In this document: in pieces, positions 41,095 through 49,053 of the stretch
Layout: each line of letters starts with the position of its first letter
Position numbering within the stretch: position 1 is the stretch's first letter
Source: Micromonospora lutea
Lineage (GTDB): Bacteria; Actinomycetota; Actinomycetes; Mycobacteriales; Micromonosporaceae
Reading direction: 5' to 3'
DNA: 64,000 nucleotides
NCBI RefSeq assembly: GCF_016863535.1
Contig: NZ_BOPB01000014.1
Coordinates: forward strand, 1-64,000
Position numbers and translations under genes: made by a program
The notes under the pieces: model-generated
Told to the model about the DNA's origin: nothing
Database searches by the model: none
What the model saw: the letters and a program-made list of their open reading frames with translations, nothing else

Positions 41095-42456
41095 TCAGGT
41101 TGCCTGGCGTCGAAGGTGCTCGGCGAAGGCGGCCTGGCTGCCGAGCATCAACATGATGGCGTTGCGGTAGGCGACAGAACCCCACAGGTGCAGTTCCTCG
41201 TCGTCGATGCGGCCGAACACCCCGGCGAGGGCCTTGCGCTGGCCGCGGCGGAGCACCTTCTGTGGCCGGGCGAGCAGGTCGCCCTCGCGGCGCAGTGCGT
41301 CGAGGTAGGCGTCGACGGCCGAGGTGTACGCGGTGCCGCCGAGTTCCTCCAGCATGCCGAACTCGAAGACGTGCAGCGCCGCCTCCGACTCCCAGTGCTT
41401 GACCCGCTGAACCTGTCGGTTCAGCATCGCGTGCCGTGTTTCGAACAGCAGCAGGATCCCGCGACCGAGCCGGCTCAGCGGCCGGCGGCTCGACGGCAGC
41501 CGCAAGGTGCGTACCGGTTGTGCGGTGGCCACGTCCACCGCACCGGCATAGCTGGGCATCCGCTCGCCGCCGGGCACCGGGTCGGGCACTAGGCACACCT
41601 GGTCGGCGTAGTTCAGGGACGCCTGGCCGGACAGCGCGCGTACCGTCGCCGCGTACCGGTCGGCGAAGGGACGGTCGTCGGCCGGCGCGTCGGGGACGAG
41701 GCTAAAGACCACACCCGGCACTCCGGCCGTGGGAACGCCCAGCACCGCGGAACTCCGTAGGAAACCCCAGGCCGTCTCGGCATACCGGCTGCGGCGGGCC
41801 ACCTCGGCGGCGGTGTCCCGCCAGTCGCGGGCGAGCCGCAACCGCTCCCGGACGTCGGTGGCGTCGGTCATCTCACGCAGCGCCCGGGGCAGCGCGGCCC
41901 CGGGGTCGACGTCGAGTGGGTCGGTGACCACCGACGGACCGACCGCCGCGTGTTCGGCGCAGTCCGCGTCGGTGTGCGGATTGCCGGGCGCACCGTGGCA
42001 GTCCCCCAGCCAGGTGACCGTTCGGCTCCCGGACTGCCGGGCGAATGCCGGCGTCGGCAGCATGCCGGCGCGTAGGACGGTTTCGTACTGCACCCGGGAC
42101 CGGGCCGTCCGCAGCACGTCCAACGGCAGGACCGGGGCCAGTTCCACGACCGTCTCGATGATGACGCAGTGCGGGCAGGCAGGCCCGCGCGGATCGACGA
42201 CACGGTATTCGCGCAGGTGGTCGACACCGGGCTGTTCCCACTGGACCCCGATGCCACCGCCCTCGCGCAGCATCACGTAGAGGTGGGTGGTGGCGTCCCG
42301 TTCCCGGGTGACGGCCACCATCTCGTCGAGGAACCGCCGTCGGCCGATGTGCTCCACCGGGCCACTGTATCGAGCAACATCACCGTATAGGTCCGGTCGA
42401 GCGCCGGCCGGCAGTCCGATCGGCGTCAGTTCCTTCGGCGTAGGCCGTCCAGTCAA
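41095..42456 (-). CDS. Hypothetical protein with CPHC motif
   Basis: A 453-aa cytoplasmic protein with no signal or membrane segment and no family I recognise. Notable sequences are ACPHC (possible metal or redox site) and a GDCHG segment with His-Thr-Asp-Ala-Asp-Cys soon after, so Cys/His residues cluster in the first half; the second half is Arg/Leu-rich and helical. TTG 42456 overlaps the upstream 81-aa gene's stop (TTGA), which suggests coupling; an alternative GTG at 42357 has TACAGT 6 nt upstream and could be a leaderless internal start. Confidence 0.65.
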   Translation of the reverse strand: MTGRPTPKELTPIGLPAGARPDLYGDVARYSGPVEHIGRRRFLDEMVAVTRERDATTHLYVMLREGGGIGVQWEQPGVDHLREYRVVDPRGPACPHCVIIETVVELAPVLPLDVLRTARSRVQYETVLRAGMLPTPAFARQSGSRTVTWLGDCHGAPGNPHTDADCAEHAAVGPSVVTDPLDVDPGAALPRALREMTDATDVRERLRLARDWRDTAAEVARRSRYAETAWGFLRSSAVLGVPTAGVPGVVFSLVPDAPADDRPFADRYAATVRALSGQASLNYADQVCLVPDPVPGGERMPSYAGAVDVATAQPVRTLRLPSSRRPLSRLGRGILLLFETRHAMLNRQVQRVKHWESEAALHVFEFGMLEELGGTAYTSAVDAYLDALRREGDLLARPQKVLRRGQRKALAGVFGRIDDEELHLWGSVAYRNAIMLMLGSQAAFAEHLRRQAT

Positions 42457-42698
42457 GCTTTCTGATCACCCGGAACCGGACGGGCGGGTGGAACTGAGGG
42501 CTTGCCGCGCTGAACAGCCACCGGAGATCTCCCGACCGAGGTCCGCCAGGCGTTGACTACTGCTGCGGCGTTTTCGAGACTCGGGCAGGCCGCGTCCGAC
42601 CGGCACCGGGAGCAGACGGTGATGTGGTGGGTATCGATGACCGACCAGGCAAGCTGGACACGGAAGGGGACCTCAGGTCTGATCCGGGGGAGCGCCAC
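42453..42698 (-). CDS. Small Cys-rich hypothetical protein
   Basis: An 81-aa protein starting at GTG 42698 with GGAGGAGG upstream. It carries HHITVCSRCRSDAACPS, a CxxC plus third Cys and two His that could bind zinc. Its stop overlaps the start of the 453-aa gene, so the two form a small operon. No family identified, but similar short CxxC proteins are common in actinomycetes. Confidence 0.6.
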   Translation of the reverse strand: MALPRIRPEVPFRVQLAWSVIDTHHITVCSRCRSDAACPSLENAAAVVNAWRTSVGRSPVAVQRGKPSVPPARPVPGDQKA

Positions 42699-42898
42699 CG
42701 TGCCTCCTCCGTTGGAGCCTGCGGAACGCGAAGCTTGAGCGCCACTGTGCCGCACGGGTCATCAGCCGGCGGTGGGCAGAAATCCGTGTCGGGCCGTTCC
42801 CGGCCGGCTGCTCCCTGGTCTGCCCGTCCCGGCGGGCGTATCTCGTGGCCGGCCGGACTACATCGATCGGTTCAGCAGGGCGTTGGAACCATTTCAGC

Positions 42899-42985
42899 CT
42901 AGGCATACGACTAGAGTAATTGACTAGAGCAGGTGATCACTAGGCTTCTGTAAAGGTGATACACGACTAGTTGGCGGACACCTAG
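42899..42985. repeat. Cluster of six CTAG tetranucleotides
   Basis: CTAG occurs at 42899, 42911, 42924, 42940, 42967 and 42982, three of them as GACTAG, in an unusually AT-rich 87-bp stretch directly before the AlpA-like gene. CTAG is normally scarce in high-GC actinomycete DNA. The region also repeats AGGTGAT at 42931 and 42954. It could be a binding array for the downstream protein. No gene is seen in 42699-42898. Confidence 0.5.
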
Positions 42986-42988
42986 CGT
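42983..42988 (+). promoter_or_regulatory. -10 box of the leaderless AlpA-like gene
   Basis: TAGCGT ends 7 nt before ATG 42996; no Shine-Dalgarno is present. Confidence 0.45.
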
Positions 42989-42995
42989 CCTGGTC

Positions 42996-43190
42996 ATGGT
43001 GAGGAAGCTCCGGCTGGTTGGGTCCGCAGAGATCCGCACCATGCTCGGTGGGGTCTCTCGGCAGCGCGTCTACCAGATCACCACCCGCCGAGACTTCCCC
43101 GAGCCGGTGGCGCAACTGTCGATGGGCAATGTCTGGCTTGCCGAGGATGTCGAGCGCTGGATCGCAGAGCGACGCGCTGACCTGGACTGA
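42996..43190 (+). CDS. AlpA/excisionase-like HTH protein
   Basis: A 64-aa small DNA-binding protein with the MerR-like HTH_17 layout: LVGSAEIRTMLGGVSRQRVYQI, TTRRDFPEPVAQL and VWLAEDVERWIAER. Such proteins act as excisionases or phage/ICE regulators, but no integrase or attachment site is visible, so it may regulate the neighbouring CTAG-rich region or the MFS gene. The gene is probably leaderless. Confidence 0.72.
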   Translation: MVRKLRLVGSAEIRTMLGGVSRQRVYQITTRRDFPEPVAQLSMGNVWLAEDVERWIAERRADLD

Positions 43191-43264
43191 GCTGCGACCG
43201 GCTCGGCGGCCTTCTGCGGATGGTTATCCTCCGTGTCGACATCCGTCGACGGACAGGAGTTGAG

Positions 43265-43321
43265 ATGCGCCTCGACATGGTCACGGCCGCCGCTCCGGCG
43301 CGAGAGTTCACCGTGCGCTGA
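43265..43321 (+). CDS. 18-aa leader peptide upstream of the MFS gene
   Basis: ATG 43265 is preceded by AGGAG (43255-43259) at 5-nt spacing and encodes MRLDMVTAAAPAREFTVR then TGA. It ends just before a strong hairpin (43332-43355) and about 100 nt before the MFS start. Size, spacing and position fit a regulatory leader peptide whose translation senses ribosome stalling; no homology can be judged by eye. Confidence 0.5.
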   Translation: MRLDMVTAAAPAREFTVR

Positions 43322-43331
43322 TTCCCGCGGC

Positions 43332-43414
43332 CCACCGTCGGTCCACCGACGGTGGCGGTGCTCCTCGCTGCGGAGCGGTCCCTTACGGCCGTTTCCCTTC
43401 CAGCTCGAGGAGCA
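43332..43414 (+). promoter_or_regulatory. Putative translational attenuator sequestering the MFS ribosome site
   Basis: Three pairings are visible. Hairpin 1: CCACCGTCGGT (43332-43342) with ACCGACGGTGG (43345-43355). Pairing 2: TGCTCCTCG (43359-43367) with CGAGGAGCA (43406-43414), which buries the MFS Shine-Dalgarno GAGGAG (43407-43412). Pairing 3: GCTCC (43360-43364) with GGAGC (43372-43376), incompatible with pairing 2 and leaving the ribosome site free. This is the architecture of inducible antibiotic-resistance leaders; the inducer is unknown. Confidence 0.55.
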
Positions 43415-43417
43415 ATT

Positions 43418-44650
43418 TTGCGTGCCCTGGTATCCGCGCGTCTGGGCGCGGACTTCGCCAAACTCTGGACCGCCTCGGCGGTGTCCAACGTCGGTGACGG
43501 CATCACCATGGCGGCCGGTCCGCTGCTGGTCGCCTCGATCACCGACAACCCGGCGCTGATCGCCGGTGCCGTCTTCGTACAGCAGCTGCCCTGGTTGTTG
43601 TTCGCCCTGTTCAGTGGCGCCTACGTCGACCGGCTCGACCGGCGTCGTCTGGTGGTGGCGGTGAACCTGGTACGCGCTGCCGCGCTCGCCACGCTGACCG
43701 TCAGCATCGCCACCGGAACCGTCACGGTGGCGGTCTTCTACGCGGTGCTCTTCCTCCTCGGTACCGGGGAGACGTTGGCCGACACCGCCATGGGCGCGCT
43801 GCTGCCGTCGGTGGTCGCCCCCGACCGGCTGCCGAGCGCGAACGCGCGCCTCTACGCGACCTTCACGATCGGCAACCAGTTCGTGGCCAAACCGTTGGGC
43901 GCCTGGCTGTTCGTCATCTCGGCGGCGGCACCGTTCGGCCTCAACGCGCTCACGTTCGCCGTCGCCGCAGCGCTGCTGACCGGAATTCGGCCGGCTTCGA
44001 CATCGGCTCCGGCGAGCACGGCACAAGAGTCGATCGTCCGCTCGGTCGCCGAGGGGGTGCGGTGGTTGTGGCGGCACCGGCTGCTGCGGACCCTGGCCGT
44101 GAGCATGGGAGTGGGCAACGTCGCCTTCTGCGCCGCGTTCGCGGTGTTCGTGCTCTACTGCCGGCAACGTCTGGGTGTCTCCGAGGTTGGCTACGGTCTC
44201 CTGCTCACCGCATTCGCGGTGGGTGGGTTGGCCGGCACGGCGGTGGCGACCCGACTCGTCCGGACCTTCGGACAGTCCGTGGTGCTGCGCGTCGGGCTGG
44301 TCATCGAGATGGTCACGCATCTGGTCCTGGCGGCCACGACGACGGTCTGGGTGGTGGTGCTCGTCGTGGTCGTCTTCAGCGCGCACGGCATGGTCTGGGG
44401 AGTCACCGTCGCGTCGTTGCGTCAACGGCTGGTGCCGTCCCGACTGCTCGGTCGGGTCGGCAGCTCGTACGCCGTGCTCGACCTGGGCGGGGCGGCGGTC
44501 GGCTCTCTCCTCGGTGGCCTGATGGCCAGCGCCTGGAGCATCACCGCGCCGTTCTGGATCGCCGGGATGGTGATGGCGGTTGTCGCCCTGGCCGCCTGGC
44601 GACCGCTGGCGCAGAGTCCGGAGTGGTCGCAGCCGCCCGAATCGGGCTGA
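43418..44650 (+). CDS. MFS exporter (MFS_3/EntS-like)
   Basis: A 410-aa major facilitator with about ten to twelve transmembrane segments. LWTASAVSNVGDGITMAAGPLLVAS at the N-terminus and YVDRLDRRRLVVAVN between helices 2 and 3 (the motif A loop) place it in the MFS_3 group of drug and siderophore exporters. TTG 43418 has GAGGAG at 43407-43412. The leader peptide and alternative hairpins upstream suggest induction at the translational level, perhaps by a ribosome-targeting antibiotic (inference). Confidence 0.85.
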   Translation: MRALVSARLGADFAKLWTASAVSNVGDGITMAAGPLLVASITDNPALIAGAVFVQQLPWLLFALFSGAYVDRLDRRRLVVAVNLVRAAALATLTVSIATGTVTVAVFYAVLFLLGTGETLADTAMGALLPSVVAPDRLPSANARLYATFTIGNQFVAKPLGAWLFVISAAAPFGLNALTFAVAAALLTGIRPASTSAPASTAQESIVRSVAEGVRWLWRHRLLRTLAVSMGVGNVAFCAAFAVFVLYCRQRLGVSEVGYGLLLTAFAVGGLAGTAVATRLVRTFGQSVVLRVGLVIEMVTHLVLAATTTVWVVVLVVVVFSAHGMVWGVTVASLRQRLVPSRLLGRVGSSYAVLDLGGAAVGSLLGGLMASAWSITAPFWIAGMVMAVVALAAWRPLAQSPEWSQPPESG

Positions 44651-44700
44651 TTACCGTAGCATCGGGCTGTTCTTCCCTGGGCGGGTGCGGAGGAGACCGC

Positions 44701-46293
44701 ATGGACGATGTGACCCTCCGAGCCCTCCGGCTACTGGAGGAGGCGCAGGCCGGCAGCGCGGCCCAGGTGTTGGCGGAAGCGGTTGCGGCGCTGCGGGAGT
44801 CGACCGGTGAACTGCGCGACGGTCCAGCGGCGATGCATTTCGCGCGTGTCGTGGCGTTGACCCGGCTCGGTGACCTGCGCGCCGCGATCGCCGCCGCCGA
44901 TCTGATGCTGGTCGCCGCGGAGCGGGAGAACAGCGCCGGGTGGCGCTCCTGCGCCCTGTCGCTGCGCGCCGACCGGCGGCTGCGCCTCGGCGACCAGGAC
45001 ATCGCCGAGTACGACATCGAGGCAGTGCTGCGTGATCTCGTTCGCGCGGAGACGGCCCTGCTGGCCGGCGAACCGGATCCGGTGATCGAGGGCAACGCCC
45101 GCACCGGGCTGGCGATCGGCTACGCGAAACTGCGTCTCTACGAGCTGGCGGCACCACAGTTCCAGGCGGCGTACGAGACGACCTGTCGACCCGGGTATCC
45201 GGACAACGGCAACCGGGCGATGTGGCTGTGCAACCTGGCGGAACTCAACCTGATGTGGGCCCTGGAGCTGTATCAGGTGGGCCAGGTCGCCGAGGCGGAG
45301 AAGCACACCACGGCGGCCGAGGAGCACGCGGTGCGGGCGGCGACGGAGGCCTCCGGGCCCAGGGCGGAGGTGTGGCGGCTGTCCGCGTCGCTGTTCGCGG
45401 CGTGCGCCCGCGCCGACCGGCAGGATCCGGCCGACGCCGCCGAGGACATCCCCAGGTTCCTCGCGTTGTTGCAGGCACAGGGCGTCGAACAGAGTCACCA
45501 GGAGCAGTTGCTGTGTCGACCGTTCCACGCCGTCGCGCTGAGCCGGTCCGGGCGGGCGGGCGAGGCGCTACGCGTCATCGAGGAGGCGGTGGCCAGCCTG
45601 TCCCCCGACCACGACTGGTTGATCACCGCGGCGCTGCACCGTACGCACGCGGTGCTGCTCGCCAAGGACGGAGCGCGCGACGCGGTGCCGGGCCTCACCT
45701 ACGGTGACGCGCTCGCGGAACTGCTGTGGCGCCAGCGACACCGGTGGCTGCACGCGGCGGTGACGATGCAGTCGTACGACCTGCTGCGGTGGCAGCATGA
45801 GCGGGCCGAGCGGGCCTCGCGCATCGACCCGCTCACGGGGGTGGCCAACCGGCGTGGGCTGGAGAAGTTCCTGGAGAGCCTGACCACTCCCACCGCAGCC
45901 GCGACCGACCCGGTGGCGGTGCTGATGGTGGACGTGGACCGGTTCAAGGACATCAACGACTCGTTGGGGCACGCCACCGGCGACGACGTGCTGCGGGCGG
46001 TGGCACAGGTGACCGAGGCCAGCGTCCGTCGGGACGATTTCGTCGCCCGGCTGGGCGGTGACGAGTTCGTGGCGATCCTGCCGGGCGCGGATATCGGTGC
46101 CGCTCAGCAGGTCGCCCAGCGGACGGTCGAGGCGGTGGCCGGGATGACGGCGTGGCAGGTGACGGTCAGCGTCGGAGTGGCCAGCGGCTCCGCGTACACC
46201 GTCGGGGAGACCCTCGCGAAGGCGGACGGTGCGATGTACGCGGCGAAGCGGGCGGGCGGGAACCGGGTGAGCAGCCGCCACCCGGGTGCCTGA
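44701..46293 (+). CDS. Diguanylate cyclase (GGDEF) with TPR-like N-terminal region
   Basis: A 530-aa cytoplasmic protein that should make cyclic di-GMP. About 370 residues of helical, TPR-like repeats (AVALTRLGDLRAAIAAADLML, AIGYAKLRLYELAAPQFQAAYE) precede a GGDEF domain (about 380-525) with DPLTGVANRRGL, DVDRFKDINDSLGH, an intact LGGDEF active site and an RRDD sequence at the correct distance for the inhibitory site. There are no membrane segments, so the TPR-like part probably senses a protein partner. GGAGGAG precedes ATG 44701. Confidence 0.87.
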   Translation: MDDVTLRALRLLEEAQAGSAAQVLAEAVAALRESTGELRDGPAAMHFARVVALTRLGDLRAAIAAADLMLVAAERENSAGWRSCALSLRADRRLRLGDQDIAEYDIEAVLRDLVRAETALLAGEPDPVIEGNARTGLAIGYAKLRLYELAAPQFQAAYETTCRPGYPDNGNRAMWLCNLAELNLMWALELYQVGQVAEAEKHTTAAEEHAVRAATEASGPRAEVWRLSASLFAACARADRQDPADAAEDIPRFLALLQAQGVEQSHQEQLLCRPFHAVALSRSGRAGEALRVIEEAVASLSPDHDWLITAALHRTHAVLLAKDGARDAVPGLTYGDALAELLWRQRHRWLHAAVTMQSYDLLRWQHERAERASRIDPLTGVANRRGLEKFLESLTTPTAAATDPVAVLMVDVDRFKDINDSLGHATGDDVLRAVAQVTEASVRRDDFVARLGGDEFVAILPGADIGAAQQVAQRTVEAVAGMTAWQVTVSVGVASGSAYTVGETLAKADGAMYAAKRAGGNRVSSRHPGA

Positions 46294-46357
46294 GGGTCGA
46301 TCGACGGTCCGGTGCCGGCGGGTGACGGCAACCGCCCGAATCCGGGAGGATCGGCAG

Positions 46358-47110
46358 GTGCACATCGAGCCGGTCGACGCCGCGCCCAGCCAGGGATTCA
46401 CCCGTGCGATGCTTCGGCAACGGTGGGAGGATCTGGTCTTTCTGCACTGGCCGGTCGAGCCGGAGCGGGTCGCACCGCTGCTGCCCGCCGGCACCCGGCC
46501 CGACACGCTCGACGGGCTGACCTACGTCGGGCTGATCGGCTTCCGAATGGTCGGGCTGGGGCTCGGATTCGGGCCCGGCGTGCCGTACTTCGGCAGCTTC
46601 TGGGAGACCAACGTCCGGTTGTACTCGGTGGACGGCGCTGGCCGGCGGGCTGTGGTGTTCCGTTCGCTCGACGCGTCCCGGCTGGTGCCGGTGTTGGTCG
46701 CCCGGGCGACCCTGCGGCTGCCGTACATGTGGTCGTCGATGGGGTTGGCACGCGACGGCGACCGACTCAGCTACCGCTGCCGGCGTCGCTGGCCCGGCCC
46801 GGCCGGCGCGACGAGCCGGATCGAGGTCCGGGTTGGTGGGCCGATCGCCGAGCCGACGCCACTGGAGCACTTCGTCACCGCGCGGTGGGGCCTGCACACC
46901 CGGGCGTACGGACGTACCCTGCACCTGCCGAACTGGCACCCCCGCTGGCCCCTGCACCACGCGGAGCTGCTCGCCGTGGACGACGAACTGGTGACCGCCG
47001 CCGGGCTGCCGTCGCCGGAAGGGCCACCGACCAGCGTGCTCTACTCACCGGGGGTGCCGGTAGCCTTCGGCCAGCCCCGGTCAGCAGGTTCCGCTCGGGA
47101 GACCCGCTGA
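46358..47110 (+). CDS. DUF2071 (YqjF-like) protein
   Basis: A 250-aa cytoplasmic protein of the DUF2071/YqjF family: LRQRWEDLVFLHWPVEPERVAPLLPAG near the N-terminus, FGSFWETNVRLYSVD in the middle and LHHAELLAVDDELVTAAGL near the end. The biochemical role of this family is not known; it is related in fold to acetoacetate decarboxylase-like proteins. GTG 46358 has GGGAGGA upstream. Confidence 0.82.
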   Translation: MHIEPVDAAPSQGFTRAMLRQRWEDLVFLHWPVEPERVAPLLPAGTRPDTLDGLTYVGLIGFRMVGLGLGFGPGVPYFGSFWETNVRLYSVDGAGRRAVVFRSLDASRLVPVLVARATLRLPYMWSSMGLARDGDRLSYRCRRRWPGPAGATSRIEVRVGGPIAEPTPLEHFVTARWGLHTRAYGRTLHLPNWHPRWPLHHAELLAVDDELVTAAGLPSPEGPPTSVLYSPGVPVAFGQPRSAGSARETR

Positions 47111-47149
47111 CCGTAGGCCGGTCCGAATGCTGAGCGAGCGGGCCCGTCC

Positions 47150-48550
47150 TCAGAGGTAGCTGAACAGCGGCGGGAAGAGCAGGACCACGATCCAGGCCCA
47201 CCCGGCGTACACCGGCAGGTAACCGGTCTGCCAGCGTTCCAGGGCGGCGAACGGGGTACGTCGCCGGACGAATCCCAGCATCAGCCACGCCGACCAGGCG
47301 AGGTTGGCCAGCAGGATCACGTTCTCGCCGAGCGCCGCGGCCTTGTTCGGGGTGGTGCCGTACTCGGTGATGCGTTCGGTGATCGCCCACAGCACCAGCA
47401 CGTCGATGATGAGCGCGCTGACCACGAGGGCGAGTTGCAACCTGTCGAACAGGCCGGGCGGGGCCAGCGGGTCGCGGGCCGAGATCGAGTAGAGCAGCAG
47501 CCCCAGCACGACGACCAGCAGCAGGTCGAACAGGATCAGCGCTTCCCGTTCGACGTTGATGCCGGCGGTGGTCCAGACGAGGGCGACCAGGAAGGCCAGG
47601 AGCGCGGCGGTGAACAGCGGTGTGAACAGGCGGGTGAGTACCGGAGCGATGTTCTCGACGACGCTCTGTTTCGCCTCGACGAGCCAGCCCGCCACGACCA
47701 CCGCGGCCACCACGCCGCAGGGCAGCAACCACTGGGAGATGAAGCCTTCCGGGTCGATGCCGATGGCCTGGAAGGTCCCGACGGTGAAGGCGGTCAGCAC
47801 ACCGCCGCCGAGGGCGATGAGGACGAAGTAGACGAAGCATTCGCCGGTGAACCTGATGAAGTCCATGCGTCGTCGCGACGAGCGCGGGTCGTCGGCCACG
47901 TACGCCAGGCCGACCACGAACCACATGGCGATGGGCAGGTGGATGGTGGTCAGCACCAGCGACTGGGAGTCTTCCGCGAGCGGGTAGACGTTGGCGGCGA
48001 CCGCGCCGAGCGCGAACAACGCCACCATCACACCGATCAGCGCGGTCCCGGCCCGGCGTCGCCAGGCCAGGTACGCGGCCAGCCAGGGCAGTGCGAACAG
48101 CGAGAAGTTGGGAGCGTAGAACGCGCCGTCCTGTTGGAAACCCAGGCCGAACAGCTCGGGTATCTTGATCGACACGGCCGCACCCACCGCGCAGATGATC
48201 ATCGCGATCAAATCACGTCGGGATCGGGTGTCCGTCTCCGGGTCATCGGTGCCGCCGGTCAGCACCAGTTGTTTCCATAACCGTTCCGAGTGCTCCCGGG
48301 CGAACTCGCGGGACAGCTCGTCCAGCCCGCCGAGACGTTTGACCGCGACCAGGAACGCCTCGTCGGGACGTAGCCCGGCGGCGACGAGTTCGTCGACCGA
48401 GCCGCGCAGGTGGTCCTCCAACTCCTCGGTGTCGGAGCGCTGCAACTCGGGGCGGCGTCGTACGTAGTGTCGCCACTGGGCGAACTGGGCCTCCAGAGTG
48501 TCCTGTCCGGAGGAGGCCGTCGTGCCGTCCGGACTGCCGGGCGCGGTCAT
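47150..48550 (-). CDS. Membrane protein with permease-prefix N-terminus
   Basis: A 466-aa integral membrane protein. A soluble N-terminal segment of about 85 residues (WRHYVRRRPELQRSDTEELEDHLRGSVDELVAAGLRPDEAFLVAVKRLG) matches the permease-prefix type region that often sits on proteins paired with PadR regulators; about ten to twelve transmembrane helices follow. Its ATG overlaps the padR stop (48547-48550). Function unknown, likely envelope stress or transport. Confidence 0.8.
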   Translation of the reverse strand: MTAPGSPDGTTASSGQDTLEAQFAQWRHYVRRRPELQRSDTEELEDHLRGSVDELVAAGLRPDEAFLVAVKRLGGLDELSREFAREHSERLWKQLVLTGGTDDPETDTRSRRDLIAMIICAVGAAVSIKIPELFGLGFQQDGAFYAPNFSLFALPWLAAYLAWRRRAGTALIGVMVALFALGAVAANVYPLAEDSQSLVLTTIHLPIAMWFVVGLAYVADDPRSSRRRMDFIRFTGECFVYFVLIALGGGVLTAFTVGTFQAIGIDPEGFISQWLLPCGVVAAVVVAGWLVEAKQSVVENIAPVLTRLFTPLFTAALLAFLVALVWTTAGINVEREALILFDLLLVVVLGLLLYSISARDPLAPPGLFDRLQLALVVSALIIDVLVLWAITERITEYGTTPNKAAALGENVILLANLAWSAWLMLGFVRRRTPFAALERWQTGYLPVYAGWAWIVVLLFPPLFSYL

Positions 48551-48921
48551 GCCAGACCTCCGAGCGGAGTCGCCGCCGAACGCCGGACGTCGCCGGGGTC
48601 GACCCAGATCGCCTTGAGGGCGCTGACCACGGTGTCCCACTGGCGCTGCTGCTCGGCGAGTTCCGCCAGGCCACTGCTGGTGATCCGGTAGTACTTGCGT
48701 CGCCGCTCTCCGGGAACCGACTGCCAGCTCGACTCCACGTGGCCGAGGCGTTCGAGCCGGTGCAGCAGGGGATAGAGGAGCCCCTCGGTCCAGTCCAGCT
48801 CGCCGTCGGACAACTCGTTGATGCGTCGGAGGATCGCGTACCCGTAGCTCTCCCCGTCGGCCAGGATGCCCAGCACCATCGGCGTCGCCGAGGCGGCGAC
48901 GAGATCCTTGGTGACCTTCAT
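48547..48921 (-). CDS. PadR-family transcriptional regulator
   Basis: A 124-aa winged-helix protein: PMVLGILADGESYGYAILRRINELSDGELDWTEGLLYPLLHRLERLGHVES and RRKYYRITSSGLAEL are classic PadR segments. It is coupled by ATGA overlap to the membrane protein and is preceded by a 36-bp perfect palindrome, surely its operator. GTG 48930 in frame is an alternative start. Confidence 0.9.
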   Translation of the reverse strand: MKVTKDLVAASATPMVLGILADGESYGYAILRRINELSDGELDWTEGLLYPLLHRLERLGHVESSWQSVPGERRRKYYRITSSGLAELAEQQRQWDTVVSALKAIWVDPGDVRRSAATPLGGLA

Positions 48922-48939
48922 GAGACCCACCCATCATCT

Positions 48940-48975
48940 ATACCTAGAACTACTAGGCATAGTAGTTCTAGGTAT
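48940..48975. promoter_or_regulatory. Perfect 16-bp-arm palindrome, PadR operator
   Basis: ATACCTAGAACTACTA (48940-48955) and its exact complement (48960-48975) flank GGCA. TATAGA on the minus strand (48942-48937), a likely -10 box, overlaps the left edge, so binding would repress the padR-membrane protein operon. The arms are much longer and more AT-rich than background. Confidence 0.75.
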
Positions 48976-48990
48976 CCGGAGGCGCAAGGA

Positions 48991-49017
48991 ATGCCCGCCG
49001 GCATCGCCGGCGGGCAT
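48991..49017 (-). terminator. Terminator of the DEAD-box helicase gene
   Basis: ATGCCCGCCGGC (48991-49002) pairs perfectly with 49006-49017 across an ATC loop, 37 nt beyond the helicase stop at 49054. Confidence 0.75.
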
Positions 49018-49053
49018 CCAGGAGGGAAATGCGTAAGGTGCGGGCTTCGTCGC

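Noticed and set aside
42996..43190. Integrative element marked by the AlpA-like gene
   Set aside because: No integrase, tRNA attachment site or flanking direct repeats were found, so the gene alone does not define a mobile element.
44640..44675. Repeated ATCGGGCTG before the GGDEF gene
   Set aside because: A 9-bp repeat in high-GC DNA, one copy being the end of the MFS gene, is easily explained by chance.
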